Shown: positions 35,465 through 48,720, numbered from the stretch's first letter. The stretch is 64,000 nucleotides of DNA from Sindora glabra (GCA_020226215.1 CM035232.1:54402851-54466850), one strand, 5' to 3'. Numbers and translations are program-made. Notes: a model not told the origin generated them from the sequence alone.

Positions 35465-36007
35465 GTTAGAAACAATCTTTCATTACTAATAATATTAAAT
35501 TTGAAATATAAAAAAATAATTAATAAACTCACATAATTTGGAAATAAATTAAGTTGAACAATTCATATTAAGTTATAAAACTCATAACAGTTTGTAAAAA
35601 TGAAAATAAATGTAATTGTAAGAAAATATATGTAGACAAAATGCATCAAACTAAGATTTAAAGTAAATCATAAACAATTCATATTCAAATAGAAAACTAA
35701 GTCATCAAAGTTATATTTATTACATTTCTCGTTGTTTCTACTTAAGGCCACAAGACCTAATATTGAAAAATTATTCAAAAATAAAATTTTTAAAAGGTTA
35801 ATCTAGGTTGCCAAAAAAAAACTCAAGCTTACATGGAAAACATAACCTTAAAAGAGGCTCATAAAATTGCAAAGGGTCAAAAGACCTCATGCTAACAAAC
35901 ACAAGATGGAACTTGTAGTAACTACTTCCCACCCCATGCATATTTAAGCTAGGAAAAGCTTGTTTGTTTTACCCTCAATGCCACTCAAGTGAAAAAGAAA
36001 AAAAGTT
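35465..36007. repeat. Q module end (unit C)
   Basis: Keeps the ~165 bp (about 35840-36007) that insert R replaces in B and D. Confidence 0.5.
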
Positions 36008-37930
36008 GTATACTTACCTTTAGCACCATATCTACTATAGGGTTTTAAAACAAATAAGTTCTCATAGAAGTTGAAAAGTTGATTAGTTATCATTCAATCC
36101 AAGGGTAAAGATCACTTTAAGCAGAAGAATAAAGTAACTTTTCCCCATACTTTTCTTTTCTTTGAATGCTTAGAGCCTGCGGCTTCAAAAATTATAATAT
36201 AACCTTACACAGTCTATAAGAGAGGTGGGCATATCATGCTAACCCTCCTTAGTCATGTGCCCTCTAAATTAAGACAAATGAAAAGGCTTCTACACTCAAT
36301 GGATCATTAACAAAACCTAACCTTGATGTAATACCCTTAATTACTTTGCAAAAATGCTACCACTATTACACAAATATCCCTATACTCCATACCTTATTAT
36401 ACTTTTATCCTCTATATTCCCTACTAGTTTAATCCTCCATGCAAAACTTAATTAGCAACTTGCCACACTATAAAACACCCCTACATAAATCCTACAAAAA
36501 CATGGAGATAAACACAAGAAAAATAGAAAGATAGAGTACAAGAGGAATCTTATTCAGAAATTCTCACAATACTTAATTTCATTAGCCTTGATTTTTCAGA
36601 AGCCCTAAAAAGGTCCCCGAGGTCCATTGATTATGTGAAAATAGGTCCCTCTACCCTATTCTTAAGCATAATTATAAAGGGTTCATTTCCTTATCCATAA
36701 TTTAAAACCACTTTTGTATATTCTATTATTGTACTTATACCTCCTAATTCTAAAACCTCCTAACACACGTCCAAAATATTTTTTTGGCAACTTGCTAAAA
36801 AAATGTATACAATGATGGCATCTAATAAGTAAATGGCTAATCAAGGCTTTGGTAGAAATCTTGAGTCTTATGAGCCCTTCTTTTAATAACAATTCCTATG
36901 GCCATAAGTTAACTTGATCCTAATTTGATTCTTCTTTAGCATACATATTCCTTACATCCCAAATGAATTATCCATTGATAAACTTAAGTTGCTAGAACTA
37001 CTAGGGATAATGTCTTGGCACAATGACCTTATTCGAACTTTGAATACAACTTGAACTTCAAGTATTAGTAATGGGCTTACTACTTCCACTTCTTTTTAGT
37101 TGAGGAATGCCGTGTTATAGTTAAGCAATTCTATCACTTAGCAACTCAACAATATTGGTTTTACATCACTTGTTGTAGTAATATTGTCTACTTTGCGGAC
37201 TAGAAAATCCTTTTAGAAATTAATAGAAAATGTGTCAAGCTATTTCTAAACTAAGGCATTTTATAAGAAGATCTCTTTAAGGAAACCTTTTTCTTGTCTC
37301 CACCATAACTAATTAGCCAAATTCTCATTAGATGTAAGCCTTGTATCCCAAAGGAGAAGTCCTCAAAATTCAACACATCATGTATAAGAATAACCTCATT
37401 TTGAAAACACAACTCTTTAGGATCTTACTCATCAAATACAACCCATCGGAATACTGGACAAAGTACTACAACTTAGTTCACCAAAGAGGATCTCTGACAT
37501 TTTCTCGAAGAAACAAGGCAAAAAGTCATGATAGGCATATACTTCCAAGCACTTTGTCCTCATAGTCTTTGTCTACATCCTTATCGTTAAAGGTATTAAC
37601 CTTTTCCTTTTAGAAAAACTCAGTGAAAAAGGAAATGCTAAAAGGTACATTTACCAGTTCACTAATGATCTTATTATTTTTAAGGTTAACTATGACTTGC
37701 ATATAAGGGAGTTATCTAAATCTCTATTCAATAAAGCTTACTCTTGGTACATTAAATTTGTAACTTAGGTCCATCTCCTCCTAGAATGACATAGTTATCA
37801 CTTTTTGTAACAAGTTCTCTATTACAAGAAAATAGTCCATTTGATAAGCCCTAACCAAACACATTAGTAGAAAAAGGAGGATGTGATAGCTTGTATTAAA
37901 AGATATAGCAACCAAGCTTACGACTATTAG
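36008..37930. repeat. S module (unit C), no gene recognised
   Basis: Aligned with 19588-21560. The frames open in unit B are broken here by small indels, which argues against a conserved gene. Confidence 0.4.
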
Positions 37931-40372
37931 GAAGAAGTCTCTAAGTCAGCTTTAGTTCAAAGTTGTATTGCTAATATGGAAAACCATATTACTCTAAATC
38001 TTCATCCATGGTGATATTCAAACCTTCAATGATCTAATCACTAGGGTTAGAAAGGTGTCAAGTTCCCTCAAATAGCAAGCCAGACAAATGTGAATCATAT
38101 GAAAAGATGAAATAATAAAGCACTTAGAGTAGAAAGAATTTCAAAGTGAAAAGTTCAATTCATAATTTTAATGAAAGAAAGAGTAAATGATGTTAAACAA
38201 TGGATTTCAAAACTCCATATGTTGTATTTAATGTTTCTTAACTTTTTATAAGAATCGAATTTTGGAATACTCAAAAATGAGAACTAGCCATTTTTTTACC
38301 ATTACTTTACAAAATTTTCACATTAAAGGCCATCCAAGGCTAACAATCAACTATGAAGCCAACAAATCCTAACATCAACTTTAAAATGTCATAACTATTT
38401 TAAGTTCATTTTGAGCAAATAATCTATCATTAGAAAGGGATTTAGGTCTACTCATATCCTATATAATTTTTGGACATATGAATTTAAAACAATGGGAAAA
38501 GGTGGTAAAAGACTAGATGTAAAAATTAGATTTCTTGGAATTAACTGTAAAAAATTCATAACTCTTTCAATCTTACTCATTTTAAGCAAATGAACTAATT
38601 TTCACATGAAACAGGGTTTTCAAATTAAATCACATATATTTTATGATATATGATCAAAACATTATGTAAATGTTAGAAAAGACTAGATTGCAGAAAACTA
38701 ATTTCTAAACTCAACTTGAAAATTTCATAACTCTTTCATATATTAATTATTTTAAGTAAATGACATGTTTATAGAAAAGCTATTTAACTCTATTTTTACA
38801 TAGAAAAGTTTCATAATTAAATCATAATAATTTATGAGATATGATTAAAGGAGTGACCAAAATTAAATTTGAAAGACTAAAACTCATATTTCATATTTTT
38901 AATTGTTTTATAGGTTATTTTGTAAAAATATAATTGTGGACTTATCTTTTCAAGACATATTGATCAAGTTAGGATTTTAAAAATATGTTTAAATCTTTAT
39001 ATCATGAAGGAAAAATAATATTTTACAGGAAAGTCTAAGCTTAAAAAGAAAAATACATTAATGAAATATTTAGGCTTTTCTTAATGCTTTCAAGATTCCA
39101 AAACTTTAATCTTCTCATCCTCAATATTTCAATCACATTTTTCTTTACTTTCTTCCTTTTCCTTCTTGAATTAAACATGACAAGATCTTCCATTTTGTTG
39201 TTCAATACTAACTTTTATTCTTTTTTATTGGACTTTATTATATAATATACATAAATTTTACAATCCATATAATTAGTCCCTTAATATATCAAGTTTTTTA
39301 TGTGAATGATTCATATATAAAATATATCACAAATTTCACAACAACATATATAATTATCATATCATGTATATGGATCAAATCATCACATAACATGCTTATT
39401 TAACTTGTATAAAATATAATAGTTAAGTGCAAAGACATATAATATTATTATATGTAGTTCTTATTCGTCATTATCAAAAACACACCATTTAGAACCTTGG
39501 GGCTAACACAATAAATTATATTCAAATCTTAAGAGAGATAAAATGAAATTCACTCTTAATTCATTTAAAATTTTCTTTTGATCATGTAGAATGTAAGCTA
39601 TCGAGGAAAGTGACAAAACCATTAGAGTGCAGCATCTTAAAATGAACATGTAGCAACGTTAGCAAAAGATGAATTGATTCTATTACCAACTTAAAATTCA
39701 TGGATTTTGATTATTTTGTCAACAATAGTTAAGATTCTCATAATTTCATTCAAAGGACACATACAATTAAAGTAAATTATCATAATTACTTTTTTTCGTT
39801 TAATAATGAAGATGATAGGAAGGTGAGACTTCCCCCATCCTATTAAATATGATGTTAAGTAATATTATGGGATTATCAATAGAGATTTTTTCAAATATTA
39901 CTAGTAAACTTAATTGGATTAAGAGACAACAATTATGCCATTGACATATTAGGATTATTAGTAGATGTCCACTCACATTACTGATAGGTCCAATTGGGTT
40001 GAGAAAAAATGACTCAATTAGCTCTTAAATGATAAGGAATTTCTTAGAGAATGGTTACCCATCAAGCGTGATGATTGTTGTTGCAAGGGATTTAAAACTA
40101 TGGTTAAATGAAGTAATCTTATCAGAATTTTCACAACTACTTGTATACACTTAGATTAACAATTAACTTTTTTTATTATTAATTTTACATTTGGTGATAC
40201 TAATAAATTATTGTAATTTTTTGTTATTAAATTATACTTTTTTAAGTGACCTTGTTTTATAATTTTTTTTGTTGTAATAATATACTTAGGAATTTTTTTA
40301 AATTAACTCTCTCTGTACAAATAATTGAGATTATCTTATGTTTCCAATATGGTTAACATTTGTAGGGATGCT
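37931..40372. repeat. T module, part 1 (unit C)
   Basis: Aligned with 21561-23951, including the ~170 bp tandem repeats at about 38385-38870. No gene recognised. Confidence 0.5.
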
Positions 40373-40618
40373 AAGGGTGCAAGCCTAGCAGATCGAATTA
40401 GACCTATTTAGGCTAATCCATAAAAAAAACCCATATAGCTCACAGGCTTTGACTTATAAACAAGCTATAACCTATGAACCTATGCCAATTCAATCCACAT
40501 AAATTGAGCCTGTTTAATCCCATATTTTTACAGACCTATTTTTGGCATGTTCAGTCTACTAAAAACTCAAGGACCAATCCACCAAGCTTACAGGCCGTTA
40601 GCTTGTTTAGCACCCCTA
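40373..40618. mobile_element. hAT-type MITE (unit C)
   Basis: Orthologous to 23952-24207. The left flank still reads aacatttg; the right flank has decayed to aactttg. Confidence 0.65.
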
Positions 40619-40938
40619 AACTTTGTGAATTTATACAATCAATTATGTGGTAACATATCCATGAAAACTTATCTATTAGTATGATAAATTGTTACAATTT
40701 AAAGGAAATTTGTCTTTTTCAAGTTTGCAGTATGTAGCTTCGGAATGGTATATCATTCAATCCTATCACTGCTGCCTAGTTTAATTAGGAAACATTTAGA
40801 AAGATATGAGAAAATCAAATTTGAAAATTAAATAAAAAATGTCAACAATTGAATTTATGGCATTTTATTTTTTTTAATATTTTTGTGATGATGAATCATG
40901 ATGTAATTGCATAAATCAATAAAAGTTTTTCACATTAA

Positions 40939-41065
40939 GCTAGCACAATGGTAACATCGAATATTATTTTAGAGTTTTTACTCTCTGTTATATTTAGGGT
41001 TCAAATTTAGGATATTGTATATGTGCATTAAGTGAATTGCCACTACTATTATTAAAAAATATGTA
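40939..41065 (+). mobile_element. Second SINE-like insert (unit C)
   Basis: Orthologous to 24528-24655; flanks tcacattaa on both sides. The A-box-like motif tagcacaatggtaac is better preserved here. Confidence 0.6.
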
Positions 41066-41645
41066 TCACATTAAATAATTTCATATAGAGATTTCCAAAT
41101 TTATTATGAACAACGGTTATAAATAAAATTAAACTTTAAGATGAAGTTAGAAAAATAATAACAAAATTGAAATAAATTATAAGGATCCATTTTTTCTCTA
41201 GAAATATGCACCAATTAATGACATTAGAAGATCTAGATGTTCACTTTCATCTAGAGATTTTTAATTATATTTATCCTTTGTTTAGAATGGTTGAACGTAA
41301 CCTTTCATTTTATTTTCAAATAAATTTTTATTTAAAATGATGTTTCAAGTAAAATGAATTTTATCATTTTATTTTATTCATTTATAATTCATGTTTTAAT
41401 TATATTTGTACCATTATTAAATCTATTAAATTTAACAAAAATTTTATTAGAATTCATTTCATTTAACTTAAAATACATATTATATACAAAATTTATCCAT
41501 TTCTAATATTGTATTTACGATAATATCATAAAATATATATTTAATTAAATTTCATGTATTTTTTAATATATATTCCAAATAAAATAATTCATTTGTAAAT
41601 GAATTAAAATTATTATTTTTCATAAATTTTTTAGACAATAAAAAT
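41066..41645. repeat. T module end fused to P flank (C/D junction)
   Basis: T can be followed to about 41640 (ttagacaataaaaatta); the next bases match the middle of the P flank (about 6165 in A). Relative to B and D, roughly 2.5 kb including the Mutator-type MITE is missing. Confidence 0.6.
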
Positions 41646-42871
41646 TAAAATATATTTTATTTGAATTACATTATATTATTTTGAAATTCGTCTAAAAAAG
41701 ATCTTATTACAATTTATTTTATTTGAATTAAATATATATTATTTAAAAAATTATTTTATTTCTAATATTATATTATATTTATTATATATTATCAAAATTT
41801 TTTAATTGACTTTTATACATTTTTAATATGTTGCAAATAATAAAATTTATTTACAAATGAATTAAAATTATTATTTTTTATATATTTTAAAAAAATAATT
41901 TATTTATAAATAAATTAAAATTATTTTTATCGAAAGAAAAATCAATTTCTTGAAAATTCGATGCCAAACGATAACACGAGACAATGCAACGAACTTGAGG
42001 TCCATAGGAAGATGCCTTGATGTTAAAATACAACGAGACAATATGCAATTTTGCTACTGACTTTTTTGGCTCAAAATCTTGAAATTCATTGAACCATTAG
42101 CATCATAAAATTTTAACCTGCGACTAATTATACCTTTCTCTTAATGACAAATATTTGTTCAAAGTTTTATTGCTTGGCAGCCACAATATACCGAGTCAGC
42201 CTATAATAAAATATTCTATCTTTGTTTTTTATGTGAAATAAAATTCACTAAATGAAAAGAAACAGACACATAAGAAAAGTCATAAATTACAAAAAAAATA
42301 TATATATTTTCATATAATATGAAATGAGTAAATAATTATATGTGAAATATTTATAATAGGTTACCAAATGTTGCTACTTCCCATAAGTATATGATAGAAA
42401 AACTCAATAAGGATCTAAGATAAAATTTCTCCTCACTCCCTGTAGAATACTAATCTCTACTTAACTCATGGATATTTTTGAATTTAATGTACTTTCTTCA
42501 AATGTCATGAATACTTTCGAAAGGTTAAGTAATTTTTTAGAAGTCACAAAATACCTTCCCCTCCACATAAGACAAGAAATATAAAAATATATAAAAACTT
42601 CCTACAAATGATCAGCCTCAAATGTATGAATATCATGAATATTGTTGGTTATAGTAACCTCCGTTTCATTCGTAAATATTTCCCCTATCACATTCATTAT
42701 TTAAGGCCATTAAAAACCTAAACTTTATTTATAATATAACTGTTGCATATACCTCCATTATAAAATTCTTTGTTTACAAATTTATATTAAGCGAATAAAA
42801 TTATGTGTCTCATGAATTTCTTTTCTAATGAATTGAAAGTTTTAAATGTTTTAAAAAGAAAAATGATTTGA
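41646..42871. repeat. PGR5 D distal 5' flank, with deletions
   Basis: Lacks the CpG-containing block found in other units: acaatgcaa (about 41979) passes directly to cgaac, a deletion at a shared atgcaa. Confidence 0.55.
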
Positions 42872-42955
42872 GCCAACGTCTTTAGTGATGTAATAGCACC
42901 TAATACCATCGTATGAGTTTTATTCTCCTCACGTCATAAATTCAAACCCTCAACT
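42872..42955 (+). mobile_element. SINE-like insertion, 3' truncated (unit D)
   Basis: Matches the first ~84 bp of 7387-7521 and is cut by the ~1.05 kb promoter deletion at 42952-42956. Confidence 0.5.
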
Positions 42956-42987
42956 TACCCAGAAATATCCCCTCTTTCACAAACCAA

Positions 42988-42996
42988 AATATAAAC
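42988..42996 (+). promoter_or_regulatory. PGR5 D TATA box next to a deletion
   Basis: aatataaac is kept, but sequence from about 35 bp further upstream is lost, including the CCAAT motif and the ~1 kb present in B, C, E and F. Confidence 0.45.
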
Positions 42997-43113
42997 CCAT
43001 CAAAGGCATCAATCTCTAACCTCTAAATAAGCTAAGAAACCAACCTCAAATTATATTTTACTCGAGAAAGAAAGAAAGAAAAGTGTTAAAGTTTGCTTTT
43101 TCACAAAGAAAAA

Positions 43114-44158
43114 ATGGCTACTTCAATATCTCTCTCATCTTCCTTCTATGGAAGTTGGGGAACTTCAATTGTCGGCGAAGAATATGGAATGTTGGTTAGA
43201 TCAGTGCCGTCGCAAGTTCGGTTCGGCGGCCGGAAGCCGGTGAGGGCGCAGCCGATGATGAAGAACGTGAATGAAGGGAAGGGGCTCTTTGCTCCAATTG
43301 TTGTGGTGACTGGTAATATTATTGGAAAGAATCGTTTCAACCAGTTTAGGGGCAAAGCCATTGCTTTACATTCCCAGGTACAATTAAATTCCTCAGAAAA
43401 ATACTTTCAAATTTTAATCTCAATTTTAACTATTTTTTGTACTTTTATTTGCTTTACTGACATCTAATATTTAATAAGTGGGTGGCAGTTGATTTAATTT
43501 GGGAATTGAAAATATTGCCGTAAGGGATCAATTCTCTTAATATATTTACCGTAGATAATTTCTATCTAAGAATTTTCTTTTTTTTTTTTAATTAAGAGAG
43601 CCTCATGAAATTTATGAGAAGAGGATATACTGCTATACCCTAAGCTTGAATTCAGAATTCAAATTAGCTAAGACAAAAAGGTACATTTTCTTATTTTAAA
43701 AAAATGACATTTTCTAACAGGAAATAGATAAATATATCCATTTTTTCTTTCAAAATTTCCTTCTATCAAGGAGGAAATTAAAAAATAAACTACATTAAGT
43801 CAAACTGACATTTTTTTCCCGAATGTAAATTCAATTCATTTGTGATTAGGACTCTTGTATAAAATTGTCTATGAATCCAATTTTAAATGAATTAAATTTC
43901 TTTTTTTTTTATATTCTCTAAACAAGTGTTTAGATTGTGATTTATTTTATTATAGAAGATTGCATGACATAGTAGTTTTCAGGGAGAAGAATATGTGTGC
44001 AATTTTGTTGTATTAGTGATTTCCTTAATGTTGTTAAATTTTGAAATGATAGGTGATTACGGAATTCTGCAAGTCAATAGGAGCAGATGCAAAAACAGAG
44101 ACAAGGGCTGATAAGGTTGGCAAAGAAGAACGGTGAAAAGCTTGGATTTCTTGCATAG
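43114..44158 (+). pseudogene. PGR5: PGR5 copy D, frameshifted in exon 2
   Basis: Exon 1 (43114-43377) is open and C-like (Tyr12, Glu22, Phe37, Gly67, Ile69), with two private changes in a conserved block: Asn73 for Lys and Phe78 for Leu. The 675 bp intron keeps GT and AG. Exon 2 (44053-44158) is 106 nt instead of 105: the A4 run in GCAAAACAG is A5, so after VITEFCKSIGADA the frame reads KTETRADKVGKEER and stops at 44134-44136. The conserved C-terminus, including the LGFLA Gly, is lost. With its upstream region also cut to under 200 bp, this copy is probably dead; a sequencing error in the A run is the main alternative. An in-frame extension to 43093 exists only from a TTG and is not a plausible start. 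Confidence 0.88.
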
Positions 44159-44330
44159 TCCCCCAACTCATTCATATATGGTTTTTGATTTTGTGATCAA
44201 TCACTATGGGAAAAAAGTTACAACTTCAAACTTCTATGCTGTTCGCTGATGTCAGAATGTACACTAGCACTCGTAGCATTTTTCATTCTTGAGTAATATA
44301 GCTGTTGTATTGTGTTCTTTAGGTTAATGA

Positions 44331-44336
44331 AATAAA
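44331..44336 (+). terminator. PGR5 D poly(A)-signal-like AATAAA
   Basis: Same conserved block as in B. Confidence 0.4.
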
Positions 44337-44882
44337 ACTGAAGAGGCTGTCAGTTAATTGTGATACAATGAATATGGATGAATTTTCTTCATATATTTTC
44401 CCTCTTATTTTCTAATTTTTTTCGTATATTAATATGAAAGCATTAGTCTGAGATAATAAAAATATATATTTTAATACGAAATTAAAAATTAAAGACCTAT
44501 ATATATTTATTTTATTGATTTATAATGTTTGAGTATTTAATGTAATAATTTTAATTAGAAATTCGTTGATATGAGAAAATATTTAACGATAATTATCTTT
44601 AATTATAAGAAAAATAAATAAATAAACTTAATTAGTATCTACGATGAGATTTTTGTGGTAGGACCCACGTGTTTAGAAAGTTCTAAGAGGACAACTTATT
44701 GGCAGAAAGGCAACTTAAAATATTTAAGTTAATTTCATCCATTCTCTCTATCTTTATAATAAATGTATACATTAAAATAAGAAATTAATGATAGTGATAA
44801 ATTGACTATAATATCATTTATTATTTTATTATCATTAAATTAATAGTATATTTTTTCATTCAAATAAAAAGTGAAGATTTCT
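44337..44882. repeat. PGR5 3' flank and Q-deletion junction (unit D)
   Basis: Same junction as unit B: after caacttattggcagaaaggc the sequence resumes at the right half of the fold-back MITE. Confidence 0.7.
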
Positions 44883-44908
44883 AACCTTCACATCCATATG
44901 TGAAGGTT
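44883..44908. repeat. 26 bp hairpin, inverted orientation (unit D)
   Basis: Arms aaccttcaca / tgtgaaggtt as elsewhere, but the centre is tccata, the reverse complement of tatgga in A, B and C. Confidence 0.9.
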
Positions 44909-44912
44909 ATGA

Positions 44913-44932
44913 ATCTCTCTCTCTCTCTCTCA

Positions 44933-45014
<82 letters not shown>
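44913..45014. repeat. (CT)n-(AT)n microsatellite, longest AT allele (unit D)
   Basis: CT run at 44913-44931, then about 78 bp of AT dinucleotides (44937-45014). Confidence 0.95.
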
Positions 45015-45015
<1 letters not shown>

Positions 45016-45396
45016 CTTTCAAAAATTAGAAACAATCTTTCATTACTAATCATATTAAATATGAAATATATAAAAAATTAATAAATTCATGTAATTTGGA
45101 AATAAATTAAGTTTAGCATTTCATATTAAGTTATAAAACTCATAACAATTTGTAAAAATGAAAATAAATGTAATTGTAAGAAAATATAAGTAGACAAAAT
45201 GCATCAAACTAAGATTTAAAGTAAATCATAAACAATTCATATTCAAATAGAAAACTAAGTCATCAAAGTTATATTTATTACATTTCTCTTTGTTTCTACT
45301 TAAGGCCACGAGACCTAATATTAAAAATTATTCAAAAATAAAATTTTTAAGAGGTTAATTAGGTTGCAAAAAAAAAACTCAAGCTTACATGGAAAA

Positions 45397-46770
45397 TGTC
45401 ACGACCCAAATTCGATCATGACTAACATGAAACCCCTTTACCGGTTTCCACCAGCCTAAGTGTATATACTTAACTTAATGCTAACCTATTAGTAGGTGAG
45501 ACATTCACAGAAGATAATAGTATTTCAAAGACATCATTCGTCAAAAATTTTTGCAAAAGATATGAAAGTTAGAAATGCTTATAAACCTCCCAAAATGAGA
45601 TAAGCACGCCTAACTAACTTTTTTAAGAGTTGGCTCAACATTCTATCAATTTAACACTAAGACAAACAAGAGGCCCAAAACATTTTATATACATGAACTA
45701 GTGCTACCAAAATGCCATCAACTGAGTTCCCACGAAACTCTAACTCTGAGGAGGTGGAGGTGGAGGCTCAACCTGTGAATCTAGTAAAATAAAACACGGA
45801 GGAGTGAGTCCGGAGCTCAAGTGAGTAGATAATCTATAAGAATAACATCAATGTACAATAGTTTACCCACCGAACTATGCCTCCTTCAATAAAATTATGT
45901 CATGAACAAACATATTGATAAGCAAAAGCCAACAACACTAAGATTGTCACATGCTCAACTCAAGTTTAATGTATCATTGAATGAACAAACAATAAATGAA
46001 ATACATTCATCCTCCTTTTGACTCCCGGGTCATCCTTATACCCTACCCGCCTATCCCATCCTTGTTCATCTCAGGCCAACCTTATACCCTACTCGCCTCA
46101 TTATTAGGAATTTACCATCCGATATTTACAACAGTGCCCACAACATATTTCTCACCTTTAATGCCACTCATGGCATGGTTCTCAATACAATTTAAACATT
46201 AGAGCTCAAGCTCCAATCAATATAATCACAATTCAATTCAATGTACCTTACAATTTCTATCAAACATCACCATACTCTCCTTGCGTAGTTACAAGCATCT
46301 ACATATATCATAGCTTTCATGTTATATCTTGTCATAAACCAATACATTTTTAGTACTTATAGGTTAAATATCCATGATAAACCATTATGAGGCGTGGAAA
46401 CACAAAATAGATTGAAAAATGGGTTATTTAAAGACCATAGTTCTGACCTATGAGTAATGTCTTAGGAATAACTCATAAACCATAAATGTAATATGTATGA
46501 AATCTTTTCATATGAAAGTAGGTTCAATAACCTTTCTATGGACTACTTATTTGCCAAAATCCACTAAGTTTTGAAAGAATTATATCCTTTTGAAGTTAGG
46601 CATAAAAGTTCACTTTCCTGAAATTCAGAGTTTCTGACCCTTGCTCACTATTTTGATGATATCTTAAAATATATATATGATTTTGATTTGAAACTAATTC
46701 CATTTAAAAGTATATTTAATTCCTTTAAAATGATAAGTGGTTTATTTAAAACGAACATAAGATGAAGGAG
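45397..46770. mobile_element. Insert R (unit D)
   Basis: Counterpart of 18214-19587, starting TGTCACGACCCAAATTCG, which is nearer the expected LTR-like terminus than the B copy. No coding region. Confidence 0.5.
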
Positions 46771-48720
46771 TTGTATACTTTCCTTTGGCATCATATTTAC
46801 TATAGGGTCAAAACAAATAGGTTCTCATAGAAGTTGAAAAGCTGATTAACTATCATTCAATTCAAGCGTAAAGATCACTTTAAGCAGAAGAATAAAGTAA
46901 CTTTTCCCCACACTTTTCTTTTCTTTGAATGCTTAGAGCCTGTGGCTTGGAAAGATTATAATATAACCTTGCACAATCCACAAGAGAGGTGGGCATATCA
47001 TGCTAACCCTCCTTAGTCGTGTGCCCTCTAAATTAAGATAAATGAAAAGGCTTCTACACTTAATGTATCATTAACAAAACCTAACCTTGACGTAATACCC
47101 TTAACTACTTTGCAAAAATGCTACCACTATTACACAAAAATGCTTACTACTCTATACCTCATTATACCTTTTATCTTATATATTCCCTACTAGTTTAATC
47201 CTCCATGCAAAATCATTATTCTTACAGCTTGTATCTTAATTAGCAACCTGCCACACTGTAAACACCCCTATATAAATCCTAAAAAAACATGGAGATAAAC
47301 ATTGAGAAAAATAGAAAGATGGAGTACAAAGAGGAATCTTATTCAAAAATTCTTACAATACTTAATTTCATTAGCCTTGATCTGTCAGAAGCCTAAAAAG
47401 GTCCCGAGGTCCACTAAGCATGTGAAAATAGGTCCCTCTACCCTATTCTTAAGCTTAATTATAAAAGGTTCATTCCTTATCCATAATTTAAAACCACTCT
47501 TGTGTATTCTATTATTATACTTATACCTCCTAATTCTAAAACCTCCCAACACACATCCAAAATATTTTTTTGGCAACTCTGCTAAAAAAGTTTATACAAT
47601 GATGGCATTTTATAAGTAAGTGGCTAATCAAGGCTTTGGTAGAAATCTTGAGTCTATGAGCCCTTCTTTTAACAACATTCTTGTGGCCATAAATTAACTT
47701 GACCCAATTTGATTATTTTTTAGCATACATATTCCTTACAACCCAAATGAATCGATCCATTAATAAACTCAAGTTGCTAAAACTACTAGTGATAATGTCT
47801 AGGCACGATGACTCATTCAAACTTTGAATACAACTTGAACTTCAAGTATTAGTAATGGGCTTACTACTTCAACTTCTTTTTAGTTGAGGAATGCCGTGTT
47901 ATAGTTAAGCAATTCTATCACTCGGCAAGTCAAGAATATTGGTTTTGCATCACTTATTATAGCAATAGTGTCTACTTTGCAATTAGAATACCCTTTTAGA
48001 AATCAATAGCAAATGTGTCAAGCTATCTCTAAACTAAGGCATTTTATAGGAAGATCTCTTTAAGCAAACCTTTTTCTTGTCTCCACCATAACTAATTAGC
48101 CAAATTCTCATTAGATGTAAGCCTTGTATCCTAAAGGAGAAGTCCTCAAAATTCAACACATCATGTATAGGAATAACTTTATTTTGAAAAAAAATCTCTT
48201 TAGGATCCTACTCACCAAATACAACCCATCGGAATACTGGGCAAAGTACTACAACTTTGTTCACCAAAGAGGATCTCTGACATTTTCTTGAAGAAATAAG
48301 GCAAAAAGTCATGATAGGCATATACTTCCAAGCACTTTTTCCTCATAATCTTTGTCTACATCCTTATCCTTAAAGGTATTAACCTTTTCCTTTTAGAAAA
48401 CTCAATGGAAAAGGAAATGCCAAAAGGTACATTTACCAGTTCAATAATGATCTTATTATTTTTAAGGTTAACTATGACTTGCATATAAGGGAGTTATCTA
48501 AATCTCTATTCAATAAAGCTTACTCTTGGTACATTAAATTGTAACTTAGGTCCATCTCCTCCTAGAATGACATAGTTATCACTTTTTGTAACAAGTTCTC
48601 TATTACAAGAAAAATAGTCCATTTGATGAGCCCTAACCAAACACATTAGTAGAAAAAGGAGGATGTGATAGCTTTAGCAAAAGATATAGCAACCAAGCTT
48701 AGGACTATTAGGAAGAAGTC
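46771..48720. repeat. S module (unit D), no gene recognised
   Basis: Aligned with 19588-21560. The + strand 105-codon frame at 47302-47619 is shared with unit B but broken in A and C. Confidence 0.4.

Larger units (their letters stand above)
27216..41645 (+). repeat. Repeat unit C of the PGR5 array (P-Q-S-T)
   Basis: The most complete unit order: PGR5 copy C, all of Q, S, and T up to about 41640, where T is fused to the middle of the next P flank. The T end, including the Mutator-type MITE, is missing here. Confidence 0.8.

Noticed and set aside
43093..43113. N-terminal extension MLFHKEK before PGR5 copy D
   Set aside because: It begins with TTG, not ATG, in what is leader sequence in the other copies. 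It comes into frame only because one A is missing before the true ATG at 43114.
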